This document shows, one piece after another, positions 44,523 to 54,261 of a DNA stretch of 64,000 bases. The notes below the pieces were generated by a model that saw only the letters and a program-made list of their open reading frames with translations, had not been told where the DNA came from and did not search any database. Position 1 is the first letter of the stretch. Each line of letters opens with the position of its first letter. The translations under genes and the position numbers were made by a program. The stretch is from Nitrosomonas sp. GTDB taxonomy: Bacteria > Pseudomonadota > Gammaproteobacteria > Burkholderiales > Nitrosomonadaceae. The DNA is taken from assembly GCA_016703745.1 (NCBI GenBank), contig JADJBK010000004.1, positions 34,166 through 98,165 of the forward strand. The letters run 5' to 3'.

Positions 44523-46730
44523 TTAGTGTGGACGATTTAATCCGGAGATCTTTACTCTGGGAACTTCATTTTCGTCGTGATAGCCGTTAGCTCTTGCTCT
44601 TTCAAGACTCCCGAGAGCTGCAAGGCACTGTTTTTCAGTGGGCAGACGTCCGGGTATTGTCGCGCATACCTTTAGGATTCCGTCATCTTTTGGGGCGAAA
44701 TTCATATTTGCGTTACCCCAAGCGCGAAGCCGCGCCCAATAATCTCCTCCCAATGAGACCACTTTTGACTGCGCCTCGATACCAGATACTATTGCGGAAT
44801 CTCTGCGTCCATCTCGCTCTACAGCCTTAGCTTCTTCGGGCTTCACTAGACTGTGAATGAATAAAGTTCCATATTCGATTTTCTTGCATCTCAAATTTTC
44901 CCAACATGCCTGTTTCTTAGCCCATTCAGATATGTTTTTGATGTTTAAGATTGGCTGGGAGAGTATTTTTGCGGCCTCCTCAGCGGATTTTAAAAGTGCG
45001 CACTCAAGTTCGTCAGGAACTGATTGCAGCCTCCACACATCATCAAGGTCGATCAGAAGGTTCATTTCTTCAACATCTGCTACAAGCTTAGCGATCGCAT
45101 AGGTGACGATATTTGCGCGATACCCCCCCGGATACCATTCCTGCCTTGGAACAACTTTTTCCAGATGTCGGAATACAATTAACTTGGCAATGAGACGGCG
45201 ATACCAAGTCTCATCAAAACGAGCATCTTTCTTTGCCCACAGGCCACCGATCTCCTTTGAGAACTCACCAAAGTTCTTTTGCGCGCCCTTGCTGACAGTA
45301 TCCGGCCTGCAACGAAACGAAAACTCAGCCTTGGCAAGATCTGTCTTTGCGAAGAAATGTGCCTTAGGAAACTCCATGTCAAACCTGCGTCGTTCTGCAT
45401 CCGATCGCTTGGCACGCTCAACAAGGTATTGACCGCGAGCGCGTTCATAGAACCATTTCGTTTCGCGGTTGGTTCCCTCAGCAGCTGGCGCGAGTATGCG
45501 GCGGGAATACTCTTCGATTCGGACGTGGAAGGGATTATTTGAAAAGAAATCCGCAACACTTACTTTGTTTTGGCTATTCGCGTACTCGGAGATTTTTGGA
45601 ACGACCTCATCTGATCGCTTTGGCGGAACTACTGTGAGCTTCATTTGGACATGAACATTTGCGAGGCTTTCAGGCGATGAGCGCTTCGCCGCATGGATCG
45701 ACGCAGTTGTCTGTCCCCCATTCACAATCTGGAGGTTGCTTGCTGAAACGATCCTAAGGCCCTCAGGTGAGGGTTCTGTTTCGACCCTATCTGCAGTCGC
45801 GGACACTCCATTGTTGTATGAAAAGAACATGGTGGGCTCGTTCTTGATGGTGTCCCTGATGCCTTGGTTTACCTTGCCCTTTGCTTGGAGAAAGCTCCTG
45901 ACATTAGACTCAAGTAGCCGAGCGCCCCATTTGTCGTAGATTTCTGCCAATTGGTGGCCCGGGATCACCATAAGATAGCTCTCAAGCTCTCCACAAAGCA
46001 TAGAAGCGGCCAAGGCTGGGATGGCACCACCATAGTTGTGGCGAAAATCGATTACCAAATCCTCCCGAGCTTGGGCGGAGGTCTCGTAACGATGGAAGCG
46101 GGACAGGTCCCAAATGTTATATGTGACTGGGATATTGTCGATTTGCCCAGCCGAAACGGCATCAGTCCGCGCTCTGTAGATGGCATTTGTGATCAGAAGT
46201 AGTTTTATCTTTGACAATGAACTCCATGTGGCGGCAATTGTATCCGCAAGACCAGCCCCCGAACTGCCTTCCTGAAGCTTCGAACGGAATTCTGCCTGGC
46301 GAGCGAATATTAGAAAGTTTGCTAAGCGACCAAACATGCGCTTTGCATCTGGCGCATTGATCGTGACCGGTCTGCTTTCCTCATGAAAATCGCAGATTAT
46401 GACGCTCAACACGCCATCTGAATCCAGTGGATTTCCTCCACTGCCATCAATCCTGATGTTCTTGTTACTAATCACTCCCTCGAAGGATGCACGGTCAGCT
46501 GTCTCTATTTCACCGGCTGCCTCCAAACGTGCAGCCATGTGCTCGAAGAATGCATCGTCAATACTAATTCCACTATCTGCTGCGTCCTGAATAACTTCGT
46601 CCCGAAGTTCCAGATTGAAATCCCCGAATTCATCCAAAGATTTCTGACCTTCCTTGACCGTCTCAACTGGTAGTTGCCCATTTTCGACCGTGAGCTCGCC
46701 GTCAGTTACATCCGTAAACTCGTATAGCAT
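44523..46730 (-). CDS. AIPR-family (abortive phage infection) protein
   Basis: 735 residues. AIPR core: MFFSYNNGVSATADRVE, LQIVNGGQTTASI, ISEYANSQNKVSVADFFSNNPFH. AIPR proteins accompany MORC/Z1 and other restriction-like systems. It is convergent with the EcoRII-N gene, 15 bases between the stops, and lies between that operon and the Dcm/Vsr pair. Confidence 0.9.
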   Translation of the reverse strand: MLYEFTDVTDGELTVENGQLPVETVKEGQKSLDEFGDFNLELRDEVIQDAADSGISIDDAFFEHMAARLEAAGEIETADRASFEGVISNKNIRIDGSGGNPLDSDGVLSVIICDFHEESRPVTINAPDAKRMFGRLANFLIFARQAEFRSKLQEGSSGAGLADTIAATWSSLSKIKLLLITNAIYRARTDAVSAGQIDNIPVTYNIWDLSRFHRYETSAQAREDLVIDFRHNYGGAIPALAASMLCGELESYLMVIPGHQLAEIYDKWGARLLESNVRSFLQAKGKVNQGIRDTIKNEPTMFFSYNNGVSATADRVETEPSPEGLRIVSASNLQIVNGGQTTASIHAAKRSSPESLANVHVQMKLTVVPPKRSDEVVPKISEYANSQNKVSVADFFSNNPFHVRIEEYSRRILAPAAEGTNRETKWFYERARGQYLVERAKRSDAERRRFDMEFPKAHFFAKTDLAKAEFSFRCRPDTVSKGAQKNFGEFSKEIGGLWAKKDARFDETWYRRLIAKLIVFRHLEKVVPRQEWYPGGYRANIVTYAIAKLVADVEEMNLLIDLDDVWRLQSVPDELECALLKSAEEAAKILSQPILNIKNISEWAKKQACWENLRCKKIEYGTLFIHSLVKPEEAKAVERDGRRDSAIVSGIEAQSKVVSLGGDYWARLRAWGNANMNFAPKDDGILKVCATIPGRLPTEKQCLAALGSLERARANGYHDENEVPRVKISGLNRPH

Positions 46731-46811
46731 GAATACCCCTTAATAGTTATTTCAAGCGTTCTTTCAATTTACGGATCAAGCAATGAAATGGTTTAATACA
46801 ACAGGACACTT

Positions 46812-47587
46812 CTAGATAATGTAGTCACAAGATACCCGCCCAAAGGGCGATACATCTAATTTATACGGCGGCAAGGAAAGAAGAAGTGCTTTTGGCGTAT
46901 CTTGTAGCAATGCCACGCCACCTTTTGAGATGAAGAAAAGCATTTTCGACAAGATGCCTAAGTTTATACAGCGCTTTATCATAATGTCTTTGCGTCTTCC
47001 GGTTCTTCTTTGGAGGAATAACAACTTCCATACCTGTTTTTCCGCCTGTTCAATAATGGCATTACTGTCATAGCCACGATCTGCCAGTAGATGATCTGCA
47101 TCAATTCCTTCGATCAGGCGGCCAACTTGCGTGTAATCAGCAGTGGTACCTTGTGTAACAAGGATTCTGACCGGCATACCATGCGCATCCACGGCCAGAT
47201 GTGTCCTGGTGTTGAGCCCCCTTTTGTCCGATTCATATCCTGATTACCACCTCTGGCCCCGCTGGCATGTGGGTGAACCTTGCAGTGACTGGCATCAATC
47301 ATCAGCCATTCATAATCCGGATCATCAATCAGGATTTCCAGCAATTTTTCCCAGATACCCTTGTCACGCCAGCGAATAAAGCGGCGGTGGGTATTACTCC
47401 AACCCCCGTAGTCCGGCGGCAAATCCCTCCATGGGGCTCCTGTTCGTATAATCCAGAAAACAGCATTGATAAACTGACGATTATCTGTGGCTATCCCTCC
47501 CCATGCCCCTTCTCTGCCTGGTAAATGCTCCTCAAGTAGCGACCATACCTTATCTGAAATATCATACCTGCGATGTGGTTGTGTCAT
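46812..47587 (-). pseudogene. IS5-family transposase, two frames plus an extra break
   Basis: First frame (47587-47114): RRYDISDKVWSLLEEHLPGR, FWIIRTGAPWRDLPPDYGGW, MIDASHCKVHPHA. A -1 slip at A AAA GGG leads into DAHGMPVRILVTQGTTADY and HLLADRGYDSNAI, as expected for the IS427 group. A further one-base loss in an A run near 47038 shifts the C-terminus (MEVVIPPKKNRK is in another frame), so it looks inactive as written. Confidence 0.8.
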
Positions 47588-47643
47588 GCGAACCCCTTTT
47601 AATTTCTTAAAAGGATCTCATATTTCTTATCTCAAGACTACGC
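46816..47643 (-). mobile_element. IS5-family (IS427-like) element
   Basis: Inverted repeats around GTAGTC...AAGAT at both ends, flanked by CTTCTAGA on both sides (46809-46816 and 47643-47650), i.e. insertion into a CTAG-type target in the left end of the IS3 element. Confidence 0.75.
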
Positions 47644-47680
47644 TTCTAGAGGCAAATTTATAATGTCATTAGAGGTGAAC

Positions 47681-47962
47681 ATGAATGCACAAACAAAACG
47701 ATTGATTCCGAAATACACGCTAGAATTTAAGAAAGATGCAGCGAGATTAGTTAATGAGGAGGGCTATACCCATCAGCAAGCGGCGGATCATCTGGGTATT
47801 TCCTTAAGCGCGATTGGGCGTTGGTCTAGGGCAGAGCGAAGTCCTGCAAGGTCATCATCAAAGAAAAAATCAATTTTAAACCTGACGGATCAAACTGAAT
47901 TGATTCGGTTGCGCCGGGAAAATGAACAGTTACGCATGGATCAAGAAACCTGGAGATGCTGA
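47681..47962 (+). pseudogene. IS3-family OrfA, 3' part altered
   Basis: HTH LVNEEGYTHQQAADHLGISLSAIGRWSRA and the coiled-coil LIRLRRENEQLRM. The end of orfA and the beginning of orfB seem to be missing (internal deletion near 47940). Confidence 0.75.
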
Positions 47963-48960
47963 TAAGATTAGGGAAAAAGAAGTGCTTGAGACCAAGGCGC
48001 GCCAGATTTTTAATGAAAATAAGCAAATCTATGGCTATCGGCGGCTATCTGATGCGTTAGGCAAAGTTGGCATAAAGTCGGGGTATTACCAAGTTCGCCA
48101 CTTAATGACTCGGCTGGGGTTGAAAGCGCGATATCCCAAGCGCTTTAAAGTGACGACTAACAGCAACCATAACGAGGCGATTTCAGCTAATAGCCTTGAC
48201 CGGCAATTTGATGCCGTTACTCCTAATCAAGTTTGGACAACGGATATCACGTATGTTTGGACGCTGGAAGGCTGGCTCTATGTTGCGATAGTCATTGATT
48301 TGTTTTCCAGACAAGTCGTGGGATGGGCTATTGCAGACTACATGCGAACAACATTGTGTTTGAATGCGCTACAAATGGCCTTTTGGCGCAGAAAACCGGA
48401 GCCTGGCTTGCTCCATCACTCGGATCGGGGGAGCCAATATGCAAGCCATGAATACCGTGAACATTTGTCTATCATACAAATGGAACAGAGCATGAGCCGA
48501 AAAGGAAATTGTTGGCGTCTTCGGGAAAGACTATCCGCCATCGATTAAATCGAGGAGGTGATCGATCTGCAAACAATGCGCTATGGACTATCGCGATGGT
48601 ACGCATGCGCAGTGAGCCGAGAACTCAAACCTATGTGACACGACGTATAGCTCAAGGGATGTCAAATAAGGAAATTCAGCGTTGTCTGAAACGGTACATT
48701 ATTCGTGAACTGTATCCGCTTATTCTCGCAGATTTGTCAGATGCGGCCACAATTACTTGACATAGGAGCGTCAATTCTCCGACAGAACGGTTCTTTCGTA
48801 GTCTTAAATATGAACAATTGAATTACGAAAAATTCAGAACCAAGGAAGAAGCAAAGCTGAGTATTATTGATTATTTGGCTTTCTACAACGGAAAACGTAC
48901 ACACTCAAAATTAGGCTACGAATCGCCGTTAGAATTTGAACGTATATTTCATAGAAAGGC
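47922..48960 (+). pseudogene. IS3-family OrfB, split by an IS110 fragment
   Basis: 48000-48511: YGYRRLSDALGKVGIKSGYYQ, TDITYVWTLEGWLYVAIVIDLF, HHSDRGSQYAS. The end is found after the insert (48775-48967): FFRSLKYEQLNYEKFRTKEEAK and FYNGKRTHSKLGYESPLEFE. Confidence 0.8.
48509..48769 (+). pseudogene. C-terminal IS110-family fragment nested in orfB
   Basis: KTIRHRLNRGGDRSANNALWTIAMVR...KEIQRCLKRYIIRELYPLI is the Transposase_20-side C-terminus of IS110. Only about 250 bases are present, inserted cleanly into the IS3 orfB. Confidence 0.78.
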
Positions 48961-49002
48961 TGCTTAAAAAAGTGTCCGGTTTTACTTGATCATTACACAA
49001 TT

Positions 49003-49467
49003 TCATTTACTCTTGTTCCCTTGAATTTCCAAGGGATGACAATTCATGCTAATCAGCCAATTAGCAATCGTCTCTACTATTTCATCAAGTGATTTTCTAT
49101 TGCTTCCTTTGAGGGAACACTCCCTTATGGTTGCGGTGCGCCAACCTAGCCCTGCGAGTTTAGCTTCGTTGGACAAGTCTCTGATATGGTTTTGCGTCAG
49201 TTTGGCTTTCCAAAATTCACGGTTTGATGCAGGCCACTTAAATAGTTCGCAACTATGTTGATGCCAAAAACAACCATGTACGAATATTGCAGCCCTATAT
49301 TTTTTCAGTACCAAATCAGGTTTTCCTGGAAGACCTGAATAATTTAAACGATAACGAAAGCCACGTCCATGTAGTGCGGACCGAATTTTCAATTCTGGCT
49401 TTGTGTTTGTTGATCGTATCGCTCGCATATTCTTTGAGCGCACAGCAGGACTGTGTACGTCAGTCAT
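49003..49467 (-). CDS. vsr: Vsr, very-short-patch mismatch endonuclease
   Basis: 154 residues: MRAIRSTNTKPELKIRSALHGRGFRYRLN, LPGKPDLVLKKYRAAIFVHGCFWHQH, with the catalytic Asp in KPDLV and the zinc/His residues. It nicks T:G mismatches that arise when 5-methylcytosine in CCWGG deaminates. One base after the dcm stop, same strand, as in the E. coli dcm-vsr pair. Confidence 0.94.
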   Translation of the reverse strand: MTDVHSPAVRSKNMRAIRSTNTKPELKIRSALHGRGFRYRLNYSGLPGKPDLVLKKYRAAIFVHGCFWHQHSCELFKWPASNREFWKAKLTQNHIRDLSNEAKLAGLGWRTATIRECSLKGSNRKSLDEIVETIANWLISMNCHPLEIQGNKSK

Positions 49468-49468
49468 G

Positions 49469-50812
49469 TCACTTTTTCTTCTTCAGAAGAATGGCTTCCT
49501 TGATTCTTGGTTTCATCAGTTTTGCAACGGCTGAAAAAACAGGCACAGCAACGGAGTTGCCAAATTGTTTATATGCTTGCATGTCTGAAACCGGGATCTT
49601 GAAAGTTGATTTCCCGGGTTCTTCATACCCCATTAGCCTTGAACATTCTAGGGGGGTGAGGCGTCGAGGTCTGTTTTTTTGGTTTGCTAAGCTATAGAAA
49701 TCTCTATTTGGGTTAAAACCACGATCAATCAGAATCTCAGAACCATCTTTGTAATATCTTGCTGAAAGAGTTCGGGTTACATGGTTTTCAGTCACTAAGC
49801 CGTAGCCGAAACCGTTACCTTTTGCTTTGTGCTTGATTGCATAGTTAAACAAATATTCCCAAAGTTTCGGAGTGAGTATGTATTTTTCATCAACTGTTTT
49901 TTCAAGAATATCACCCAATACAGGCTTCTTTTTCGGGTAGTACTTACTTATGCCTTTAAGGGAAAAGCCATCGTGCACTTTGAGGTCACGCTTAAAACCT
50001 ACCAAAACGATCCGCTCTCTGTGTTGAGGTAAAAAATGTTGGGCATCAATAATTTTTGGATCGGCTGGTCCTTTTGCATCAGCGTCAGCAACCCAATAAC
50101 CTAATTCGTTCAAAGTCTCCATAATAACTTTGAATGTTTTTCCCTTATCATGGCTCTTTAGGTTCTTAACATTTTCTAATAGGAAAGCTGCAGGCCTTTT
50201 AACTTCCAGAATACGAGCCACATCAAAGAAGAGAGTACCTTGGGTTTCGCATTCAAACCCATGAGCGCGGCCTAGAGCATTTTTCTTGGATACCCCTGCT
50301 ATAGAAAAGGGTTGGCATGGAAAGCCTGCTAATAAGATATCATGGTCTGGAACGAGTTTGTGAATGTTTGCCGCCACATCTTTTGCAGAAATACCTTCTT
50401 GGTCACTCAGAGTAACTTTGCGGATATCGTCATTAAATTTATGATTCTCCGGATCTGCAAAGTAATTGCCCTTGTATGTTCTGATAGCATACTTGTTCCA
50501 TTCACTAGTAAAAACACATCTGCCACCAGCAAGTTCAAATCCTCTCCTTATGCCGCCAATTCCTGCAAATAGGTCGATGAAGTCGAATTCATAGTCGGGA
50601 TGATTGCGGGGCGGGGACGGTGCGAGTTTGCGCAAAGCTTCATACTCACGGTGGCTGAGTCTTGGCGAAGCTTTTCCCTTTAGCCAGCGGTTGACAGTTT
50701 CCCTGCACCATTGACCCGGTGAGACTTTGTTCAAATACTCACCAAGGTATTTCTGATCATAAATTTCTGCGAGACTTTTAATGAGATCCAAGTCTTCGTG
50801 TTCAGCTTTCAT
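49469..50812 (-). CDS. dcm: Dcm-like DNA (cytosine-5) methyltransferase, predicted CCWGG
   Basis: 447 residues from MKAEHEDLD (ATG at 50812). N-terminal helical region like Dcm, then FIDLFAGIGGIRRGFE, GFPCQPFSIAGVSKKNALGRAHGF (PCQ catalytic loop), ENVKNLKSHDKGKTF, RTLSARYYKDGSEILIDRGFNPN and QFGNSVAVPVF. The match to E. coli Dcm, including the target-recognition region, indicates C(mC)WGG. A TATAAT (minus sense) ends about 6 bases before the ATG, so the message may be nearly leaderless. Confidence 0.93.
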   Translation of the reverse strand: MKAEHEDLDLIKSLAEIYDQKYLGEYLNKVSPGQWCRETVNRWLKGKASPRLSHREYEALRKLAPSPPRNHPDYEFDFIDLFAGIGGIRRGFELAGGRCVFTSEWNKYAIRTYKGNYFADPENHKFNDDIRKVTLSDQEGISAKDVAANIHKLVPDHDILLAGFPCQPFSIAGVSKKNALGRAHGFECETQGTLFFDVARILEVKRPAAFLLENVKNLKSHDKGKTFKVIMETLNELGYWVADADAKGPADPKIIDAQHFLPQHRERIVLVGFKRDLKVHDGFSLKGISKYYPKKKPVLGDILEKTVDEKYILTPKLWEYLFNYAIKHKAKGNGFGYGLVTENHVTRTLSARYYKDGSEILIDRGFNPNRDFYSLANQKNRPRRLTPLECSRLMGYEEPGKSTFKIPVSDMQAYKQFGNSVAVPVFSAVAKLMKPRIKEAILLKKKK

Positions 50813-50826
50813 GTGATTATATCGCA

Positions 50827-50863
50827 GGGTCAAATGTGTGACTAATTGTCACTCATTTGACCC
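50827..50863. promoter_or_regulatory. Long palindrome over the dcm promoter
   Basis: 37 bases: GGGTCAAATG-t-GTGAC, five bases, GTCAC-t-CATTTGACCC. On the minus strand a TAGTCA, 17 bases, TATAAT promoter overlaps it, so a protein bound here should control dcm-vsr. Confidence 0.78.
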
Positions 50864-50928
50864 AGTAAGTCGAGGCTCAGGTGTCTCATAACCAGCATCA
50901 CCCCCTGTATTTTTAATGGCCTCTGCAC

Positions 50929-50957
50929 TACTCAGCGAGTACAATACTCACTGAGTA
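50929..50957. promoter_or_regulatory. Tandem dyads before the HTH gene
   Basis: Two TACTC-N3-GAGTA sites (50929-50941 and 50945-50957), centres 16 bases apart, overlapping a TACAAT -10-like box. Probably autoregulatory for the 63-residue HTH protein. Confidence 0.68.
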
Positions 50958-50980
50958 TATGCATTGGAGTTGGAACAAAA

Positions 50981-51172
50981 ATGGCCAAGCAAGCCCAACA
51001 GGATTTTTTGCGTGATGCGATGCGGCAACTGAACATGACCCGACAGAATTTCGCTGACCGTATCGGAACAAGCAAACGCGCACTCGATAATTGGCTGCTC
51101 CCCACCGACTCCAAGGGGTTTCGTCCGATGCCGGAAACTGTATGGATGTTGATCCGGGAAATTTTTCGGTGA
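50981..51172 (+). CDS. Small HTH transcriptional regulator
   Basis: 63 residues: FLRDAMRQLNMTRQNFADRIGTSKRALDNWLLPTDS is a helix-turn-helix of the XRE-like type. Divergent from dcm. It could control itself and the dcm-vsr promoter. 51173-51270 shows nothing more. Confidence 0.7.
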   Translation: MAKQAQQDFLRDAMRQLNMTRQNFADRIGTSKRALDNWLLPTDSKGFRPMPETVWMLIREIFR

Positions 51173-51270
51173 AGATCTGGATAAATGCCAGATTGGTAGA
51201 AATGCTTGAACCACTCACCGCAACACACAAAGGAGCAATGAAATGGCTGCGACCACACCAACATTAGAAG

Positions 51271-52361
51271 GGCGTTGTTGAATAAATCAAAATGAGCCAA
51301 ATGGCTCCGTTCTGCCGTTAATTGTTAGAGTTTTACGGACACCGGCATGCCTAGATTGGCCATTCTGTTGAGTGCAGACGCACTAATCCACGCTTCTGTT
51401 TTTTGCTGTGGGAGTGCACGCGCTTTCATGGCGTTGCCAAAAATACGCTTGTAGCGTTGCACGGCAAGCTCGGCATAGTTGCGCAAACCATATCCTGTCT
51501 TCTTTTGCCAAGCAATGCGGCCATGCTGTTCAATTACCCTGATATGACCGTCCCGCTGACTGTCGCCTGTAGCGGAGCGGACGGCAGTCTTGTGCGGTGG
51601 AATGATCACTTGTGCATCAGGTTGATGATTCAAAACCGCCTGGGAAATCGGTTCACCATCATAGGCGCCATCGGCGATGAAGGTATCAAAAGGCGTATCA
51701 ATTTGGGCAAGCAAATCCGGGATTGCAGTGGGGTCGCCTATTTCAGGTGGGGTCAGTTCGCACGCCAACAATTGATGGTTCTCATCGACCGCAAGATGCA
51801 ATTTACGCCAAGTGCGCCGGGCCGCAACGTCATGCTTTTCCTGGTGCCAGTCGTCTTTGCCGTAAACCTTGAGACCGGTTGAATCAACAATAACAAGACT
51901 ACCCGGTTCCATCGCTTTGGTTAGGGTATGCTGAGGTAACTTAATGCTGCGCCTGGACAGGCTACTGAAGTCAGGAATGGTGATGTCAACTTTCATGATA
52001 CCGGCAAGCGAGTTCATGAAACCTTCGGTTTGACGTAAGGGCAGATGGAAGACCTGGCGGATAAATAGAGCTGTTTCTATGGCGAGATTAGAATATTCCT
52101 GCGGCCTGCCGCGAGCTCCCGTTCTGGTGGGGCGCCACTCAGCAATTGCCGCTTCCGTAAACCAAATCGTGATATCACCCCGTCGCCGCAATCCGTTGTT
52201 ATACTCATGCCAGTTCATCACTTTATAACGAGATTTTTCGATCTTATGACGGCGACTTTCGTTGTGTTTATAAGGCATTGGCTTCTCTGCAGGTGAAATC
52301 CTGCAGAATTATGCCAGATGTGCCATCTTTTTACCGACAGTTCGATTTATTCAACAACGCC
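51271..52361 (-). mobile_element. IS5-family (IS903-like) element
   Basis: Perfect 18-base inverted repeats GGCGTTGTTGAATAAATC. One transposase gene. AG on both sides may be a short duplication. Confidence 0.88.
51325..52278 (-). CDS. IS5-family transposase
   Basis: 317 residues, intact DDE enzyme: FSSLSRRSIKLPQ, VIVDSTGLKVYGKDDW (first Asp), DTFIADGAYDGEPI (second Asp), RIFGNAMKAR. Confidence 0.9.
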   Translation of the reverse strand: MPYKHNESRRHKIEKSRYKVMNWHEYNNGLRRRGDITIWFTEAAIAEWRPTRTGARGRPQEYSNLAIETALFIRQVFHLPLRQTEGFMNSLAGIMKVDITIPDFSSLSRRSIKLPQHTLTKAMEPGSLVIVDSTGLKVYGKDDWHQEKHDVAARRTWRKLHLAVDENHQLLACELTPPEIGDPTAIPDLLAQIDTPFDTFIADGAYDGEPISQAVLNHQPDAQVIIPPHKTAVRSATGDSQRDGHIRVIEQHGRIAWQKKTGYGLRNYAELAVQRYKRIFGNAMKARALPQQKTEAWISASALNRMANLGMPVSVKL

Positions 52362-52393
52362 AGGTTCCGGCAGGTATTGATCGAGGAGGTATC

Positions 52394-53605
52394 ATGAGTT
52401 ACAAACTAGATGTTGGCAAAGTCAGCAGCATCAAAAATAATATCAAGATCGAGTTGCTGAATAGTCTTTTCCAGAAAAGAGAAAATCCCGGTCGGCGCAG
52501 TGCCGATTTGAACGCTGAGCGATTGCGTGCTGAGCGAGATGCGCTACTCAAAGAAATCCCGATTGCCATTTTCTATCTTGATACGGATTTGCGCTATACC
52601 AGTGTCAGTCTCGCGTTTGCCAGAAGTGTCGGATTAACGATCAGTGAGGTGATAGGTAAAACAGTTTTTGAATTGTTCCCCCGGTCTGGCGACAAATCTC
52701 CAGGAAAAATATCGCTATACGCTTGATTCTGGTGAATCTGTTACCGACTTAAGTTACAGCATTACCCAAAAGAATGGACAGCAGGTTCATTTTTCGACTG
52801 AGCTCGCTCCTTTTTATGATAATAGTGGCCAGATCGCTGGTTTGGTTGGGGTTAGCAGCGATATCAGCAGGCTGACAGAGGCCAGTTTAGACATAGCTAG
52901 AACATCTGAGGATAACTATAGACTTTTGGCAGAAAACAGATTGCTGACCCGTCGACTCTATGAGATTCAGGAAGACGAGCGTCATCATATTGCGCGAGAA
53001 TTGCATGATGAGTTAGGTCAGTGGCTAACGGCATTACGCGCTGAATTGCAGGTGGTTATTGGGCACGTTGAGCGGGATTCCGCCATTTATGAGCGTGTCC
53101 AGTCGATTAAAGAAATTGCAAATACCATGCATGGCGTCGTTCATGACATGTTGCAGGAATTGCGGCCAGTAATGCTCGATAAGCTGGGGCTGGTCGATAG
53201 TCTTCGTGAATTACAGAATGACTGGTGTAGACACCATCCACATATCAATTTTGAGCTGATGATATCGGACAGTATTGGTGGCGCAGGCGCATTTGACAAA
53301 ATAGTTTCTATTACAATCTATCGTTTGATTCAGGAAGCGTTCAATAACGTTTGCAAGCATGCGCGAGCCAGGAAGGTGGTGGTGCAATTGGGTCGAGAAA
53401 AGAACTCGCCTATACTCCCTGATACTTTGCTTTTGAGTGTGGAGGATGATGGAATCGGCTTTGATATTGAGCAAAAATCTGTAGGTTTGGGATTGCTTGG
53501 CATGCGTGAAAGAGTTATTGCTGCCGGTGGCGAATTTTGCTGCAAAGTTCACCCGGCAACGGCGTTCAGATTGCTGTCAGATTACCGCTTGAGTCGCACA
53601 GTTAA
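52394..53605 (+). pseudogene. PAS-domain histidine kinase (NarX-type), broken by one-base changes
   Basis: PAS domain (FYLDTDLRYTSVSLAFARSVGL...GKTVFELFPG), dimerisation/phosphoacceptor box DERHHIARELHDELGQWLTALRAEL (HisKA_3, His in ARELHDEL) and ATPase motifs AFNNVCKHARARKV, SVEDDGIGFD, GLGLLGMRERV. An extra C at 52678-52682 splits the PAS domain; a missing T near 53535-53538 shifts the tail (expected end ...SHS, TAA at 53603-53605). About 400 residues if corrected. Partner of the next gene. Confidence 0.85.
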
Positions 53606-53610
53606 CTGAC

Positions 53611-54261
53611 GTGAGTGCCAAGCTGATTACCCTCGTTCTGATAGATGATCACCCTGTCGTGCGGGCCGGGTATCGCTACTTTCTCGAAAGTACTAAAGAG
53701 ATTATGGTGTTGGCGGAGGCTGGCGATGGTGAAACCGGCTGTGTTCTTTATCAGGAATATCAACCAGACATGGTGATTATCGACATCAATATGCCGGGTA
53801 TTGGTGGTCTGGAAACCATTCATCGTATCAAATCAAAAAATCCGGCAGCGAACATACTTGCGTTGAGTATGCATAGTAGTGAGATTATGGTAAAGCGGGT
53901 GCTCGATATGGGGGCGACAGGGTACCTTACCAAACAATGTACCCCTGAACAGTTGCTGGAAGCAGTTAACCGGATAAGCCAGGGAAAACCATATATTGAT
54001 GCCAAACTAGCGTCAAATATGCTGAACGACGGCATGCAGGGCGATGGTGATAAGCATCCCCTGCATATTCTTTCACAAAGAGAATTTCAGATATTTACAC
54101 TGCTTGCTGAGGGTAATTCAGTCCTGCAAATTGCAGAAATCATTTCCATCAGCCCCAAGACAGTCGGTGTTCATCATGCCAGCATCATGAGAAAACTGGG
54201 GCTTCAGAATACTGTTCAACTCGTACGGCTGGCGATTGATTGTGGGTTAATCCGCGTATAG
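53611..54261 (+). CDS. NarL/LuxR-family response regulator
   Basis: 216 residues from GTG. Receiver domain LVLIDDHPVVRAGY, phosphorylated Asp in MVIIDINMPG, LALSMHSS, TGYLTKQ; C-terminal LuxR helix-turn-helix LSQREFQIFTLLAEGNSVLQIAEIISISPKTVGVHHASIMRKL. Cognate of the kinase just upstream; the adjacent secretion locus is the obvious target. Confidence 0.94.
   Translation: MSAKLITLVLIDDHPVVRAGYRYFLESTKEIMVLAEAGDGETGCVLYQEYQPDMVIIDINMPGIGGLETIHRIKSKNPAANILALSMHSSEIMVKRVLDMGATGYLTKQCTPEQLLEAVNRISQGKPYIDAKLASNMLNDGMQGDGDKHPLHILSQREFQIFTLLAEGNSVLQIAEIISISPKTVGVHHASIMRKLGLQNTVQLVRLAIDCGLIRV

Larger units (their letters stand above)
46801..48980 (+). mobile_element. IS3-family element broken by two nested insertions
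   Basis: Ends share GGACACTT (left ACAGGACACTT; right AGTGTCCGG). It contains an IS5-family element at its left end (46816-47643) and a short IS110 fragment inside orfB (about 48512-48769). It separates the AIPR gene from vsr/dcm. Confidence 0.75.
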
